DNA from: Leptospira sp.
Lineage (GTDB): Bacteria > Spirochaetota > Leptospiria > Leptospirales > Leptospiraceae
Assembly (NCBI GenBank): GCA_016742255.1
Contig: JACVCB010000019.1
Location: 1-64,000 of the forward strand
Length of the DNA stretch: 64,000 bases
Direction of reading: 5' to 3'
The notes under the pieces were generated by a model. The model saw only the letters and a list, made by a program, of their open reading frames with translations. It did not search any database and had not been told where the DNA came from. The position numbers and the translations under genes are program-made. Positions 52,693 through 62,949 of the stretch are shown here, piece by piece (the stretch's first letter is position 1; each line of letters opens with the position of its first letter).

Positions 52693-54067
52693 GGCTCTTC
52701 TCTGAATGGTACATGGCACGTGCTTCGATTGGCAAATGGTTTCCTTCCTTTGCTGCTCTTTTTTTACCTTGTTCCATTTCTTTTTTCATATCATACAAAA
52801 AGCTATCGTAATCCACTTGGATGGTGTGCCTTGTGCTACTCACGTATCTTTTTTTCATCGCCTTCTCATCTTTTAGAATGCTTCTTTCCATTTCTTCTTT
52901 GGATGGCAAAACATAGTTTCCAGTTAGGTACTGAGAAATCCATTTCCCTTGGCATTCTGCTAGTGGCATAATGGCACCTAACGGTTGCATGAGGCCCACA
53001 AAAAACAAATTGTGAATCCCGGGTTTCATCATCTTATAATAAAGTGGGATATAATTGTTTGGCGCAGAGAGAAAATCTTCTTCAAAAAAAGGAAATTTGA
53101 TATTATACCCTGTGCAGTAAATGAGAACATCCGCTTCTTCTTCGGTTCCATCCGCAAAGGCAATTTTTTTCCCACGGAGTTCTGTGATAACAGGTTTTGG
53201 TTTGATATCACCACGACCGAGTCTCACAAGTAAGTCTTGGGAAATGGTTGGGTGAGCAGACCCAAATTTATGATCTGGTTTTGGTAAACCAAAGTCTTCC
53301 ATTTTCCCCACTCCAAAACGAATTAGAAGGTGAGCGAGTGTTTGTTGGATGAAAAATGGAACCCAATGCGGAGTGTATTCGGTTAATTTGTCTAATGGTT
53401 TTCCAAAGAGATAATTGGGGATGACATACGCACCTCTCCTTGCGGACAAAAATACTTTTTTAGCAACACCAGGTCTCGATAATTCTACCGAGATATCCAT
53501 GGCACTATTCCCCATGCCAAGAACCACTACGTTTTTTCCTTCGCAGTTAACAGGTGTTTTTGGGTCTACATAGGAATGTGAATGGATGGTTTGTCCGGAA
53601 AATTTTCCCGGGAAAGCCGGGTCGGGCCAACGTTCACTCCAGTGATGGCCATTCGCAACAACTAACACATCATAGATTTGTGTGGGTCCTTTTTCTGGTG
53701 TGATCCTCCAAAGACCATCTTCTGTACGTTCGGCTTTTTTCACTCCATTTTTGAATTGGATGTGTTTGCGAAGTCCAAAGTGGTCTACATAGGATAAAAA
53801 GTATTGTTGGATGGGCTCGTGATTGGGATAATCAGGGTAGTTTGTTGGCATTGGGAAATCACGGTATTCCATTCTGTCCCGATGGGTGTTGATGTGTAAG
53901 GATTTATAAATATTACTCAGGCCATTGTCATTTTTGTAACGCCAGTTGCCACCAACATCACTTCCCTTTTCATAACAATCAAACGGAATGCCGTGTTCTT
54001 TTAAGGATTTGATGACGGTGATTCCAGAAGAACCAGCTCCAATTACACATACTTTAGGAAGTGCCAT
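52649..54067 (-). CDS. Flavin-containing monooxygenase (FMO/BVMO-like)
   Basis: The 472-residue protein has the FAD-binding motif VCVIGAGSSGITVIKSL (GxGxxG) at residues 6-22, and then CYEKGSDVGGNWRYKN. The FMO identifying motif appears as KFSGQTIHSHSYVD (FxGxxxHxxxY). The NADPH-binding motif is NVVVLGMGNSAMDIS (GxGxSAxD). The domain order and length are normal. It oxidises a nucleophilic heteroatom or a ketone using NADPH and O2; the substrate is unknown. The start is ATG 54067. It has its own upstream region of about 190 bases without a visible gene, and overlaps the M23 gene at its end. Confidence 0.92.
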   Translation of the reverse strand: MALPKVCVIGAGSSGITVIKSLKEHGIPFDCYEKGSDVGGNWRYKNDNGLSNIYKSLHINTHRDRMEYRDFPMPTNYPDYPNHEPIQQYFLSYVDHFGLRKHIQFKNGVKKAERTEDGLWRITPEKGPTQIYDVLVVANGHHWSERWPDPAFPGKFSGQTIHSHSYVDPKTPVNCEGKNVVVLGMGNSAMDISVELSRPGVAKKVFLSARRGAYVIPNYLFGKPLDKLTEYTPHWVPFFIQQTLAHLLIRFGVGKMEDFGLPKPDHKFGSAHPTISQDLLVRLGRGDIKPKPVITELRGKKIAFADGTEEEADVLIYCTGYNIKFPFFEEDFLSAPNNYIPLYYKMMKPGIHNLFFVGLMQPLGAIMPLAECQGKWISQYLTGNYVLPSKEEMERSILKDEKAMKKRYVSSTRHTIQVDYDSFLYDMKKEMEQGKKRAAKEGNHLPIEARAMYHSEKSHVLSSRKQKQLVSK

Positions 54068-54261
54068 AAGGGATCTCTCTTACTCTTGTTACAGATTTAC
54101 TTTAGGGACAAATGTTTAGAATCAAGAACATCGTTATCAAGTAGATTTTACACAATGATAGAAAAAAGTAACTGAATTGAGTTTAAATAGGCGACAGATC
54201 GATCCTGAACCAAAGGTAAAATTGTGAAATTCCCGATGGTTAGAAAAAAATCAAATGTGAA

Positions 54262-55686
54262 TTAGAATGGCTTTCGAAATAGGTATTTGGTTTCCCTTAG
54301 AAAAACAAATAAAATTTGAAAGGATAAGGAACAATAAAAGTATAAGAAGATAAAATAAAAAACAAACAAATGTTTTGTTAGTTCAAAGGTTCCATCACCG
54401 AAAATGGTTGCGTAAAAGCTAAGATAGAGTAACAGAATTGTGATTAGGTAATGTTTGGCGGGAAAATTTTTCCGGACATATGGACTTAATAATAACATAA
54501 AGACAAATATAGGAAAATAGAATAAATAAGTAAAATACTGGCTTTGTAATGCTATGATTTGATGGTTTAGAGTAAAAATATCTTTCTCTAATTTACCTTC
54601 TTCTGTCTGTGGGTATTCAAAGTTGATCCATCCTTTCGTTTCAATGAGTGCATGGTTGGTTAACTCAAAAAACAAATTTGGATTTTTCATTAAAAATAAT
54701 ATTAATTTTGAATACCCAATGTCCATAATCTCAGGACATGGATGACCATTCCAGAACTGGCCTTCAAACCAATTTTTACCAATGTAATTCTCACATTGTT
54801 TGTTTAATTGAAAATTTTCTTGAATTTGTGCTGGTTTGGAATATTTAAAAACAAACCCTAAAATCGTATTTGTTTTATTAATTTCTTTAATAAATGAATC
54901 ATCATAATGACTTTTTTTATAAAGTAAAATACTGCTAACCAGAGTTATGATTAAGATAGTAACATGTTTAGTAAGTTGTGTTTTTCTTTTGGTCTTATTC
55001 CTCTTAAGGAAATAAAAAATACTTAAGCCAATAAAAACAATGGCTAATGGAGAATATTGTTTTTTCGTAAAAAAGAGCAGAATGGCAAAGATGAATAAAA
55101 AGTAGTTAAGTTTATTGTTATAACTAATTTGAAGTTGAGATAAGATAATGAACAGAAATGTTAAAAAGATGATGCCCGAGGGTTCGGCATAAAATGTATT
55201 AAAATAGAGTAAAACAGCTGGGTCGGAAATTAAAAACGTTAATATTAAAATCTGGACTTTCTGAAAAGTAGACATTCGATTTTTCAAATGAAATAAACTT
55301 AAAAAAATAACGATAGAGAGAATACGAACGATACCGATCGATTGTAATTGAAATTTCTCATTCAAAACGGATGAATATAAAAATGTGGGGAATTGAAAAA
55401 TGAGTTCAGTGCTAACAAAACACGAGTCAAAATCGTATTCAATTAATGGATTGTTAAAAAAACCTTTGTATTCATACTCTCTAATCGGTTTACTATGTGC
55501 TTTTTCGATTAGTGAGTTGTCTACTGGGAAAACTGCATAACATCTGGTATATCGATTCGCATCAAAATTGTTAGCATATCCTTTTAACGGTGAAGAAATA
55601 AGAAAGAATATAGATTTGATAAGAAAAAAGATAAGGATAGAATCATATAGATAAGTTTTTAGCTTAGATTGAAAAATTTTTTCCAT
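54262..55686 (-). CDS. Hypothetical polytopic membrane protein (GT-C-like shape)
   Basis: The 474-residue protein is strongly hydrophobic with about 10 to 12 helices and many Phe, Ile and Tyr residues. The region is more AT-rich than its neighbours. Between the first helices is a long periplasmic loop (YANNFDANRYTRCYAVFPVDN). A central loop lies after IFYFLKRNKTKRKTQLTKH. The overall form is like GT-C glycosyltransferases or O-antigen-type membrane proteins, but I find no clear catalytic motif. Function unknown. It lies 30 bases downstream of the thioredoxin-fold gene, in the same direction. The AT bias could hint at acquired DNA, though it also suits a membrane protein. Confidence 0.65.
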   Translation of the reverse strand: MEKIFQSKLKTYLYDSILIFFLIKSIFFLISSPLKGYANNFDANRYTRCYAVFPVDNSLIEKAHSKPIREYEYKGFFNNPLIEYDFDSCFVSTELIFQFPTFLYSSVLNEKFQLQSIGIVRILSIVIFLSLFHLKNRMSTFQKVQILILTFLISDPAVLLYFNTFYAEPSGIIFLTFLFIILSQLQISYNNKLNYFLFIFAILLFFTKKQYSPLAIVFIGLSIFYFLKRNKTKRKTQLTKHVTILIITLVSSILLYKKSHYDDSFIKEINKTNTILGFVFKYSKPAQIQENFQLNKQCENYIGKNWFEGQFWNGHPCPEIMDIGYSKLILFLMKNPNLFFELTNHALIETKGWINFEYPQTEEGKLEKDIFTLNHQIIALQSQYFTYLFYFPIFVFMLLLSPYVRKNFPAKHYLITILLLYLSFYATIFGDGTFELTKHLFVFYFIFLYFYCSLSFQILFVFLRETKYLFRKPF

Positions 55687-55716
55687 TTGGAATAGGATTT
55701 ACTTAACTTTTGGCTA

Positions 55717-56244
55717 TTACAAACTTTCTAAAAAATCCTTCACTTCCTTTTCTACATTCGAAATTTGAATTTTTGTAATTTTCCCTTGTTTTAATTGGAT
55801 CATTGTCACGGAACCTTTTGTCCTAGGAAATGGATCCGCTAATTTTTCTTCTCTCACCAAACGAAGAGTATATGGATAGGATTTCATTTTAGGAAGTGCC
55901 ACAAATCTTGTGATGAGGCTTGGCATTCTATGGATGTCGGAAATGAGAACTGCTTGTTTGGACTCCAAATACCCTTTGTTTTCCTTCTCCAAGATGGGAT
56001 GGATAATCTTACTCGCATCCATATCGGAAATGAAGAATACTTTAATGGTTTCCTTTGGGATGGGACTTGGTTCTTCCCATTGGTTGGTATAAGGAATTTC
56101 AGGGAGTGAGTCACCAACTTTCAAAGTTTGGATTGTCGGTTCTTCAGCTATGAGAGAAGAAACAACCAAAATGTTAAAAAGGAAAAGGAGTTTAAATCCA
56201 ATTGAGAGTGAATGAGTGAGGTAAATTGGAGTATTTAGTTTCAT
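55717..56244 (-). CDS. Thioredoxin-fold-like exported protein without active cysteines
   Basis: The 175-residue protein has a signal segment (FKLLFLFNILVVSSLIA, about 17-33) and then a domain resembling TlpA/YtfJ-type thioredoxin folds: TLKVGDSLPEIPYTNQWE at the start, IKVFFISDMDASKIIHPIL in the place of the usual CxxC helix, and GSVTMIQLKQGKI near the end. There is no cysteine pair, so redox activity is not expected. It might be a binding or chaperone-like partner of the CPDC thioredoxin encoded just upstream. GGGAAA precedes the ATG. Fold assignment is tentative. Confidence 0.6.
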   Translation of the reverse strand: MKLNTPIYLTHSLSIGFKLLFLFNILVVSSLIAEEPTIQTLKVGDSLPEIPYTNQWEEPSPIPKETIKVFFISDMDASKIIHPILEKENKGYLESKQAVLISDIHRMPSLITRFVALPKMKSYPYTLRLVREEKLADPFPRTKGSVTMIQLKQGKITKIQISNVEKEVKDFLESL

Positions 56245-56257
56245 GATGTTTCCCTTT

Positions 56258-56704
56258 TTACAGTTTATATAAATATGCGAGTACTTGTTCTTTTGTCATC
56301 TTACTTGCGTTAGAAAATTCACCACCTTTTGTAGAGGTTATGAATTCCCCTTTGGGTGAAATAACAACAAGTGATGGGATTCCATTTTGAATTGGATTTC
56401 CTAGTAGTTCATTGAGACTTAAGTTTTTGTCAAATCGACCAACATCAACCTTCATCACAACAAATTCTGAATCGAGTAAAGTTTTGGTTTCTGGATCGGC
56501 AAAAATTCCATCTAATGCCTTACAGTCGGGGCACCAATCGGCACCAAAGACAACGATGAGTTTCCGATTTTCCAAATTCGCTTTTGCTAAGGACGACTCG
56601 TATTGGGTGAGAATTATGTCTCTTTGTTTCGAGCAGTGAGTAGGAAGGAGGAGTGTGGTACTTAAAAAGAGGAGTGAGAAAATCGTTTGGAATCGGTGTT
56701 CCAT
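56258..56704 (-). CDS. Thioredoxin-family lipoprotein with CPDC site
   Basis: The 148-residue protein has a signal peptide ending LLPTHC (a likely lipidated cysteine near residue 24). A thioredoxin-like domain follows with KLIVVFGADWCPDCKALDGIF. The two cysteines (CPDC) are the redox site, like DsbD-gamma or thioredoxin_7 proteins. It should reduce or exchange disulfides in the periplasm. Residues GIPSLVVISPKGEF hold the cis-proline. A perfect hairpin with a T-run lies immediately upstream of its start, in the position where the ribosome site would be. Confidence 0.85.
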   Translation of the reverse strand: MEHRFQTIFSLLFLSTTLLLPTHCSKQRDIILTQYESSLAKANLENRKLIVVFGADWCPDCKALDGIFADPETKTLLDSEFVVMKVDVGRFDKNLSLNELLGNPIQNGIPSLVVISPKGEFITSTKGGEFSNASKMTKEQVLAYLYKL

Positions 56705-56729
56705 AAAAAATGCGGAAGGATCCTTCCGC
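56705..56729 (-). terminator. Rho-independent terminator of the 49-aa ORF
   Basis: On the minus strand GCGGAAGGA and TCCTTCCGC form a perfect 9-base stem with no unpaired loop bases drawn (56712-56729). A run of T follows before the ATG of the thioredoxin gene. It stands 5 bases after the stop codon of the 49-aa ORF. It also covers the thioredoxin ribosome-site region, so it may act as an attenuator. Confidence 0.75.
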
Positions 56730-56734
56730 TTCGA

Positions 56735-56884
56735 TTATTTTTTCGCGATTTCTTTTAAGATTTCTTGTCTTTTTTTGTCTTTCTCGATGTGCGAAAGAGA
56801 CAACCAATCACGTTTCAATTGTTTCTCTGAAACACCTTTAAAGGTTGCATATTTGCCGAGGATTTTTGCTGTTTTTGCGTTCAT
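56735..56884 (-). CDS. Small basic protein of 49 residues
   Basis: An ATG at 56884 (minus) opens a 49-codon frame: MNAKTAKILGKYATFK, GVSEKQLKRDWLSLSH and IEKDKKRQEILKEIAKK, then TAA. The protein is rich in lysine (about a quarter of the residues) and appears helical, with no membrane segment. The GC pattern and the terminator directly after its stop support a real gene. The ribosome site is weak (GGTCGGC). I know of no family; a nucleic-acid-binding or ribosome-associated role would be a guess from charge only. It is divergent from valS. Confidence 0.6.
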   Translation of the reverse strand: MNAKTAKILGKYATFKGVSEKQLKRDWLSLSHIEKDKKRQEILKEIAKK

Positions 56885-56947
56885 GCCGACCAGATTCTTT
56901 TAGTCCAGCTTTCTGTCAATGCGAACCTAAGAGACTTTGTTTCATCC

Positions 56948-56977
56948 TTGACCCCAATACTCACTGCGAAACATAGT
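56948..56977 (+). promoter_or_regulatory. Candidate sigma70-type promoter for valS
   Basis: TTGACC (56948-56953) is followed after 18 bases by CATAGT (56972-56977), each differing from consensus by one or two bases. The predicted start of transcription is about 20 bases before the valS ATG at 57003. Pattern reading only. Confidence 0.35.
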
Positions 56978-57002
56978 AAAGTCCAAGAAATCGATCGACC
57001 TT

Positions 57003-59687
57003 ATGAAATCACATCTACCTGACCGTTACGATCCTGAATCTGTAGAACCAAAGTGGAACCAAATCTGGGAAGAAAAAAAAACCTTTGCTCCTGATACTTC
57101 ACGCAAAGAAACTTTTTCCATCGTCATCCCACCTCCAAATGTCACTGGGAATTTACACATTGGGCATGCACTCAATCATACCATCCAAGACATCATTATA
57201 CGCATTGAACGGAAAAAAGGGAAAAACGTGGTTTGGGTTCCAGGGATGGACCATGCTGGGATTGCGACACAAGTTGTTGTGGAACGCGAACTGGCAAAAG
57301 AAGGAAAATCCAGAACTGATTTTACTCGCGAAGGATTCATCGAAAAAGTTTGGGAATGGAAAGCACACTCAGGTGGAATGATTGCCAAACAACAACGGTT
57401 ACTCGGTGAGTCAGTTGATTGGTCCAAAGAACGATTTACTTTTGATGAAGGTTTATCTAAAGCCGTCATAAAAGTATTTCGCACATTATTTGATGAAGGT
57501 TTGATTTACCGTGGGGAACGTATCATCAATTGGTGTCCTGTTACCAAAACTGCCATTTCGGATATTGAAGTAGAATACAAGGAAAAACAAGGCAAACTTT
57601 ATCATATCAAATACCCAAAAGCTGAATTCAAATCCAAAGACCCAAAAACATTAAGTGCAGGGGAATACATTGTTGTAGCGACAACAAGGCCAGAAACAAT
57701 GTTTGGTGACGTGGCAGTTTGTGCTCACCCAGATGACAAACGTTATTCGGCTTTAAAAGATAAATTTGTATTTTTACCAATCGCTGAAAAAGAAATTCCA
57801 GTTTTGTTTGATTCCTTTGTCGACCAAGAATTTGGATCGGGCCTTGTGAAAATCACACCAGCTCATGACCCAAATGACTATGAAGCGGGCCAACGACTAA
57901 AACTCACACCTATCAACATTATGAATCTGGATGGTACACTCAATGACCATGCAGGTAAGTACAATGGTTTGGATCGTTTTGAAGCACGCAAACGTGTTGT
58001 AGAAGAATTAGAATCCAAAGGTTATATTGAAAAAATAGAAACCCATGTCCACAGTGTCGGCCATAACCAAAGAGGTGGGGCTGTCATTGAACCATTGTTA
58101 TCCACACAATGGTTTGTGAAAATTGAATCCCTTGCAAAACCAGCCATTGAAGTTGTCAAATCAGGCAAGGTTCAGTTCCAACCAAAGATGTGGGAAAAAA
58201 CCTACTTTGAATGGATGGAAAATATCCGTGATTGGTGTATCTCTCGGCAATTATGGTGGGGTCATCGTATCCCTGCTTATTATGCACCAAACGGTGATAT
58301 GGTGGTTGCTGAGTCTTTAGAGGAAGCCATTTCATTGTTTCAGAAAAAAGGAATCTCTATTACTGCCGACACCATCAAACAAGACGAAGATGTATTAGAC
58401 ACTTGGTTCTCTTCTGGGCTTTGGCCATTTTCCGTTTTTGGTTGGCCAGAAAAAACAGAAGAACTCAAACAGTATTACCCAACTTCAGTTCTCGTCACAG
58501 GATTTGATATCATCTTCTTTTGGGTTGCTCGTATGATTATGAACGGACTCAAATTTATGGGCGATGTCCCGTTTCATAAAGTGCTTATTCATGGTCTTGT
58601 TCGTGACAAAGACGGAAAGAAGTTTAGTAAGTCACTCGGTAACGTAGTAGATCCTTTGGATATGATGTCCAAATACGGAACGGATTCTTTCCGATTCTTT
58701 TTGGCTGCAGTGTTACCGGAAGGAAAAGATATTCTCTTCGACGAATCTAGGTTAGATGGTTATCGTTCCTTCTGTAATAAAATTTGGAATTCCAGCCGAT
58801 TCATTTTTATGAATTTGCCAGAAGACTTTTCTCCTAAAGAACCTGATTTAAATGCATTGGAAGACACTGACCTTTGGATCTTACATGAATTTGATTTGAT
58901 GCTTGGTCGATATGAAAAAGCTTACTCTGGTTACCTTTTCTTTGAAATGGCGAATGCGATTTATGATTTCGTTTGGGGTTCGTTTTGCGATTGGTATTTG
59001 GAACTAACCAAAGCTCGTGTGTATGGAAATGTGACACCAGAGTCTGCAGAAAAAGCACGCCAAGTGCTTGTGAGTGTATTAAAAAAATCACTCGGACTCC
59101 TTCATCCTTTTATGCCATTCATCACAGAGGAAATCCATTCCCTTCTGGAGTCAAAGGAACTCGCAAAAACAGAATTTCCAAAAGCCTATGGAGTTTCGGA
59201 AACTTCACCTGCTGTGGTTCGGATGGAACTTGTTCGTGAGATCATTACCAAAATTCGAAACATGCGAGCTGAGCTCGGAGTAAAACCTGAAAAAAAATGT
59301 AAGGTCATCCTCAAATGTGCAAATAAAGAATTAAAAGAAATGATGGAACGAGAAAGTAAATCCATCCTTCAATTATCCAAAGCAGAGAGTTTGGAATTTT
59401 TAGATTCCTATGAATTAAAAAACACAGACTCAGTCGGTGCATTCTCGATTGGAGAAATCATTTTACCACTCGAGGGGATTTTTGATTTCGAAAAGGAAAA
59501 ACAAAGATTGGAGAAAGAAAAAAAACAAATCCAATCCGAAATGGAAAAGTTAGAAAACAAAATTAACAATCCATCCTTTTTGGAAAAAGCAAAACCAGAT
59601 GTAGTTGAGAAAGAAAGAGAAAAATACAATACTTGGAAAGAGAAATTAGAAAGTACAATTAGGGCGTTAGAAAAAATTGGAACATAA
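57003..59687 (+). CDS. valS: Valyl-tRNA synthetase
   Basis: The 894-residue class I enzyme charges tRNA-Val. It has the HIGH motif in [11 protein letters not shown], the KMSKS motif as KKFSKSLGN, and the editing domain between them ([30 protein letters not shown]). The catalytic core also shows [15 protein letters not shown] and [17 protein letters not shown], split at LFDES. The C-terminal coiled coil characteristic of ValS is seen at about 820-890. All domains are present and length is typical. The ATG at 57003 has no strong ribosome site. It overlaps purD by 11 bases. Confidence 0.97.
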   Translation: MKSHLPDRYDPESVEPKWNQIWEEKKTFAPDTSRKETFSIVIPPPNVTGNLHIGHALNHTIQDIIIRIERKKGKNVVWVPGMDHAGIATQVVVERELAKEGKSRTDFTREGFIEKVWEWKAHSGGMIAKQQRLLGESVDWSKERFTFDEGLSKAVIKVFRTLFDEGLIYRGERIINWCPVTKTAISDIEVEYKEKQGKLYHIKYPKAEFKSKDPKTLSAGEYIVVATTRPETMFGDVAVCAHPDDKRYSALKDKFVFLPIAEKEIPVLFDSFVDQEFGSGLVKITPAHDPNDYEAGQRLKLTPINIMNLDGTLNDHAGKYNGLDRFEARKRVVEELESKGYIEKIETHVHSVGHNQRGGAVIEPLLSTQWFVKIESLAKPAIEVVKSGKVQFQPKMWEKTYFEWMENIRDWCISRQLWWGHRIPAYYAPNGDMVVAESLEEAISLFQKKGISITADTIKQDEDVLDTWFSSGLWPFSVFGWPEKTEELKQYYPTSVLVTGFDIIFFWVARMIMNGLKFMGDVPFHKVLIHGLVRDKDGKKFSKSLGNVVDPLDMMSKYGTDSFRFFLAAVLPEGKDILFDESRLDGYRSFCNKIWNSSRFIFMNLPEDFSPKEPDLNALEDTDLWILHEFDLMLGRYEKAYSGYLFFEMANAIYDFVWGSFCDWYLELTKARVYGNVTPESAEKARQVLVSVLKKSLGLLHPFMPFITEEIHSLLESKELAKTEFPKAYGVSETSPAVVRMELVREIITKIRNMRAELGVKPEKKCKVILKCANKELKEMMERESKSILQLSKAESLEFLDSYELKNTDSVGAFSIGEIILPLEGIFDFEKEKQRLEKEKKQIQSEMEKLENKINNPSFLEKAKPDVVEKEREKYNTWKEKLESTIRALEKIGT

Positions 59688-60954
59688 ATATAAAGTTTTA
59701 CTTCTTGGAAGTGGTGGCAGAGAACACGCATTAGCGGACGTGATCTCAAAATCTAACTCTTTGGAATCGTTGAAGGTATTCCCAGGAAATGGAGGATTTG
59801 CAACGGAGCTCCTGCTAGGAGCAGATGAAATTTCCATTACTGATAAATCTAAGTTTTTAGAATATATAAAGATTTCCAAAACAAATCTTGTTGTGGTGGG
59901 ACCAGAAGACCCACTTGTCAATGGAATTGCCGATTGGTGTGATGAAGTTGGTATCCCTTGTTTTGGTCCATCTGCCTATTGTGCACAGGTAGAAGGTAGT
60001 AAACATTTTGCAAAAGAAATGATGAAACGAGCAAAAGTTCCCACAGCTTCTTTTGCTGTATTTACAGACCATGAATCGGCTTGGAGTTATGCTCAAAAAG
60101 AAATGTTACCAATGGTTGTCAAAGCAGATGGTTTGGCAGCGGGAAAAGGTGTTACAGTTGCTTTTGAATTGAAAGAAGTCAAACGAGCATTAGATGAAAT
60201 ATTTTTAGAATCAAAATTTGGTCAAAGTGGAAACAAAGTAGTCATCGAATCCTTTTTAGAAGGGGAAGAAGCTTCTTTATTTGTCATTACTGATGGAGAC
60301 AGGTATATGTGTTTGCCTGCTGCCCAAGACCACAAACGTGCTTACGATGGAGACATTGGACCAAACACAGGTGGGATGGGAGCGTATGCACCAGCACCAA
60401 TTGTGACTGATGTTGTACTTTCAAAAGTTAAATCGAGAATCATCGAACCAATGTTAGAAGACTTTCGTAATGCAGGACATCCTTACAAAGGACTATTATA
60501 CGTGGGTCTAATGATCACAAAAGAAGGAGAACCCAATGTGGTCGAATTCAATTGTCGGTTCGGTGATCCTGAAACACAATGTGTGTTACGATTACTTGAT
60601 GAAGACATTTTGCCGATTTTTTATGCATCTGCTACAGGTAATTTACCAGAAAGGAATTTAAAATTGAAATCTGGCTCTTCTGCGATTGTTGTACTTGCAG
60701 CAAAAGGATACCCTGATGCTCCTGAAAAAGGAATGGTGTTAGAAATTCCACCAAACGAAGGGAATGTGGTAGTATACCATGCAGGAACAAAAAAAGAAAA
60801 CCAAACGATCCTTGCCAGTGGTGGACGTATCCTTGGGATCACATCGTTTGGATCCAGTTTAAAAGATGCGATTAATGATTGTTATGTATTTCTGTCGAAA
60901 GTAAAAGCACCAAATACATTTTATCGAAAAGATATTGGTAGGAGAGCTCTGTAA
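59677..60954 (+). CDS. purD: Phosphoribosylamine-glycine ligase
   Basis: The 425-residue ATP-grasp enzyme joins phosphoribosylamine and glycine in purine synthesis. It begins [18 protein letters not shown], with the glycine loop, and has [56 protein letters not shown] and [12 protein letters not shown]. These are the standard motifs in the standard order. The start is TTG at 59677, inside the last codons of valS, with a weak AGGG upstream. It leads directly into the next gene, whose GTG follows the stop. Confidence 0.95.
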   Translation: MEHKYKVLLLGSGGREHALADVISKSNSLESLKVFPGNGGFATELLLGADEISITDKSKFLEYIKISKTNLVVVGPEDPLVNGIADWCDEVGIPCFGPSAYCAQVEGSKHFAKEMMKRAKVPTASFAVFTDHESAWSYAQKEMLPMVVKADGLAAGKGVTVAFELKEVKRALDEIFLESKFGQSGNKVVIESFLEGEEASLFVITDGDRYMCLPAAQDHKRAYDGDIGPNTGGMGAYAPAPIVTDVVLSKVKSRIIEPMLEDFRNAGHPYKGLLYVGLMITKEGEPNVVEFNCRFGDPETQCVLRLLDEDILPIFYASATGNLPERNLKLKSGSSAIVVLAAKGYPDAPEKGMVLEIPPNEGNVVVYHAGTKKENQTILASGGRILGITSFGSSLKDAINDCYVFLSKVKAPNTFYRKDIGRRAL

Positions 60955-61794
60955 GTGCCATTTAGTCTCTCAGGAAATTTTAAATCTTGCGAACGTTCTA
61001 AACTTCGCAATTTTGAAAAACACCTAGGGATTATTTTATCTGAAAACCAAACTCAACTCCAACAACATTTGATGATCCGAAGAGCCCTACAAAACTTGAG
61101 TGGTTCTGTCAGTGTTTTGTCAAGTCTCAGTCGCCAAGAGTTACTTTCCTTCATCTTCATCTTAACTCAGTTTGGTGATATCACTCGCACGGAAACACCT
61201 CCAGAATATTTACAATTAGAATCCATTCCTTATGTGATTGAATGGTCAAAGGGTCATTATATGATCCCACTTGAAATTTTGGAACATTTGGCTCATGAAA
61301 GGATTTTTAAAGACCAAGGGTATTTGTTTGCTCTCATTCCTGCTCTTCCCATCAAAGAAAAAAAATCTTGGATCAGATGGATCGGTGTAGATTATGAAAA
61401 AGGTGGCGACAGGGATTTAAATTTTGAAATTTATTTCCAATGTCGTGTGTTACAAAAACCTTTTTTAGGTAAGTCACTTGTACAAGAATCAGAGATTCGA
61501 TTGGAACAAATTTGGCCACGGGGCAAAAACGAATACATTGATTGGTTTTATAAAGGTTTATCTACATTTTATTATGCAATGGAAGAGATGAGCCGAAAAG
61601 AAAAGGATCCATTTTTACTTCATGTAATCGAACTCATCAAATCAGGAAAATTCATCCTGAAACGGTTACCTGATAGTTATGGAAAAGAATCGAGTTATTC
61701 TCTAGTGGGAACTGTAGAAGGAAATACTCCTCAACTGAGAGAAATCACATTCCAATGGGAAGTGCAACGTTTACGTAAAGATTCTTTGTTTTAA
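60955..61794 (+). CDS. Hypothetical protein between purD and prfB
   Basis: I do not recognise this 279-residue protein. It has no signal peptide or membrane segment and is probably cytoplasmic. An N-terminal helical region ([20 protein letters not shown]; then [23 protein letters not shown]) looks like a winged-helix or repeat region. It is followed by [27 protein letters not shown], split here at HYMIP, and a C-terminal mixed part. The start is GTG 60955, right after the purD stop, with GGAGAG 8 bases upstream, so it is translated with purD. Its position before prfB hints at a housekeeping role, without proof. Confidence 0.72.
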   Translation: MPFSLSGNFKSCERSKLRNFEKHLGIILSENQTQLQQHLMIRRALQNLSGSVSVLSSLSRQELLSFIFILTQFGDITRTETPPEYLQLESIPYVIEWSKGHYMIPLEILEHLAHERIFKDQGYLFALIPALPIKEKKSWIRWIGVDYEKGGDRDLNFEIYFQCRVLQKPFLGKSLVQESEIRLEQIWPRGKNEYIDWFYKGLSTFYYAMEEMSRKEKDPFLLHVIELIKSGKFILKRLPDSYGKESSYSLVGTVEGNTPQLREITFQWEVQRLRKDSLF

Positions 61795-61817
61795 TCTACA
61801 CTTCGGATTTACGCATT

Positions 61818-62945
61818 ATGGATAGATCATTAAAAGACTTAAAAAAACAAACAAGTGAAATGATAGAAACATTTCAAACCTACTGGACTGCACAAAATTT
61901 CCAAGAGGATTATGATCGTTTGGTGTCCTTAATTGAAAAGGCAAACGATCCAAAATTATGGGATTCACCTGACCAAGCTAAAAACGTAACTCAAAAACGA
62001 AACGAATTACAATTAAAGTTGGATCCATGGTTGGATTTAAAAAAAGAACTTTTAGATTTTCCAGACTTAATCGAACTCACTTCGGAAGAGATGGGAGAAT
62101 CTGGTTTAAAATCATTAAACGATGATTTTGAAAGAATGTTTGAGGCATTTGAAAACTTGCAAATGTTAGATGCTCTTTCTGGCAAAGATGATGGAAAAGC
62201 TGCCTTTATCAATATCCATCCAGGAGCGGGTGGAACTGAATCACAAGACTGGGCTGATATGTTACTTCGTATGTACACAAGGTTTTGTGAACAAAAAGGT
62301 TACCGAGCAGAACTTGTGGACTACCAACCGGGTGAAACCGCTGGAATCAAAAACGCTACACTTTACATCCAAGGGGACCATCCATTTGGGTATTTAAAAT
62401 GTGAATCAGGAGTCCACCGCCTTGTTCGTATTTCTCCCTTTGATTCTAATAAACGTAGGCATACATCTTTTGCGTCTGTCTATGTGACACCAGAAGTGGA
62501 TGACGATATCCAAGTGAACATCGAAGAAAAAGATTTACGAGTGGATGTTTACCGATCTTCGGGAGCTGGTGGTCAGCACGTGAACACCACCGACTCTGCC
62601 GTTCGGATCACACACATTCCAACAGGAGTTGTAGTCTCTTGCCAAATGGAAAGGTCACAAATCAAAAACCGTGATACCGCAATGAAGATGTTAAAAGCAC
62701 GTCTTTACGAAATGGAAAAACAAAAAGCAGAAGAAGAGAATGCCAAAAAAGCAGGGGAAAAACGTGACATTGCTTGGGGTTCACAAATTCGAAGTTATGT
62801 GTTCCATCCTTATAACTTGGTAAAAGACCACAGAACCGATTTTGAAACAGGAAACGTCCATGCGGTGATGGATGGTGACCTGGAAGATTTTATCATTGCC
62901 TATTTAAAATACCTGACAAATCAGAAGGCAAACGCTAAAGTATAA
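61818..62945 (+). CDS. prfB: Peptide chain release factor 2
   Basis: The 375-residue factor ends translation at UGA and UAA. It has the GGQ motif in [20 protein letters not shown], the stop-reading SPF tripeptide in [16 protein letters not shown], and the usual coiled coil at the N-terminus. The frame is continuous from ATG 61818. The in-frame TGA and +1 shift found near codon 26 in many bacteria are absent; the corresponding region reads [11 protein letters not shown] without interruption. So its synthesis is not controlled by frameshifting. It lies 23 bases after the hypothetical gene. Confidence 0.96.
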   Translation: MDRSLKDLKKQTSEMIETFQTYWTAQNFQEDYDRLVSLIEKANDPKLWDSPDQAKNVTQKRNELQLKLDPWLDLKKELLDFPDLIELTSEEMGESGLKSLNDDFERMFEAFENLQMLDALSGKDDGKAAFINIHPGAGGTESQDWADMLLRMYTRFCEQKGYRAELVDYQPGETAGIKNATLYIQGDHPFGYLKCESGVHRLVRISPFDSNKRRHTSFASVYVTPEVDDDIQVNIEEKDLRVDVYRSSGAGGQHVNTTDSAVRITHIPTGVVVSCQMERSQIKNRDTAMKMLKARLYEMEKQKAEEENAKKAGEKRDIAWGSQIRSYVFHPYNLVKDHRTDFETGNVHAVMDGDLEDFIIAYLKYLTNQKANAKV

Positions 62946-62949
62946 TCCC

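Noticed and set aside
54068..54261. Intergenic stretch upstream of the flavin monooxygenase gene
   Set aside because: Searched on both strands for a small gene, hairpin or repeat; AT-rich but nothing supported beyond a presumed promoter.
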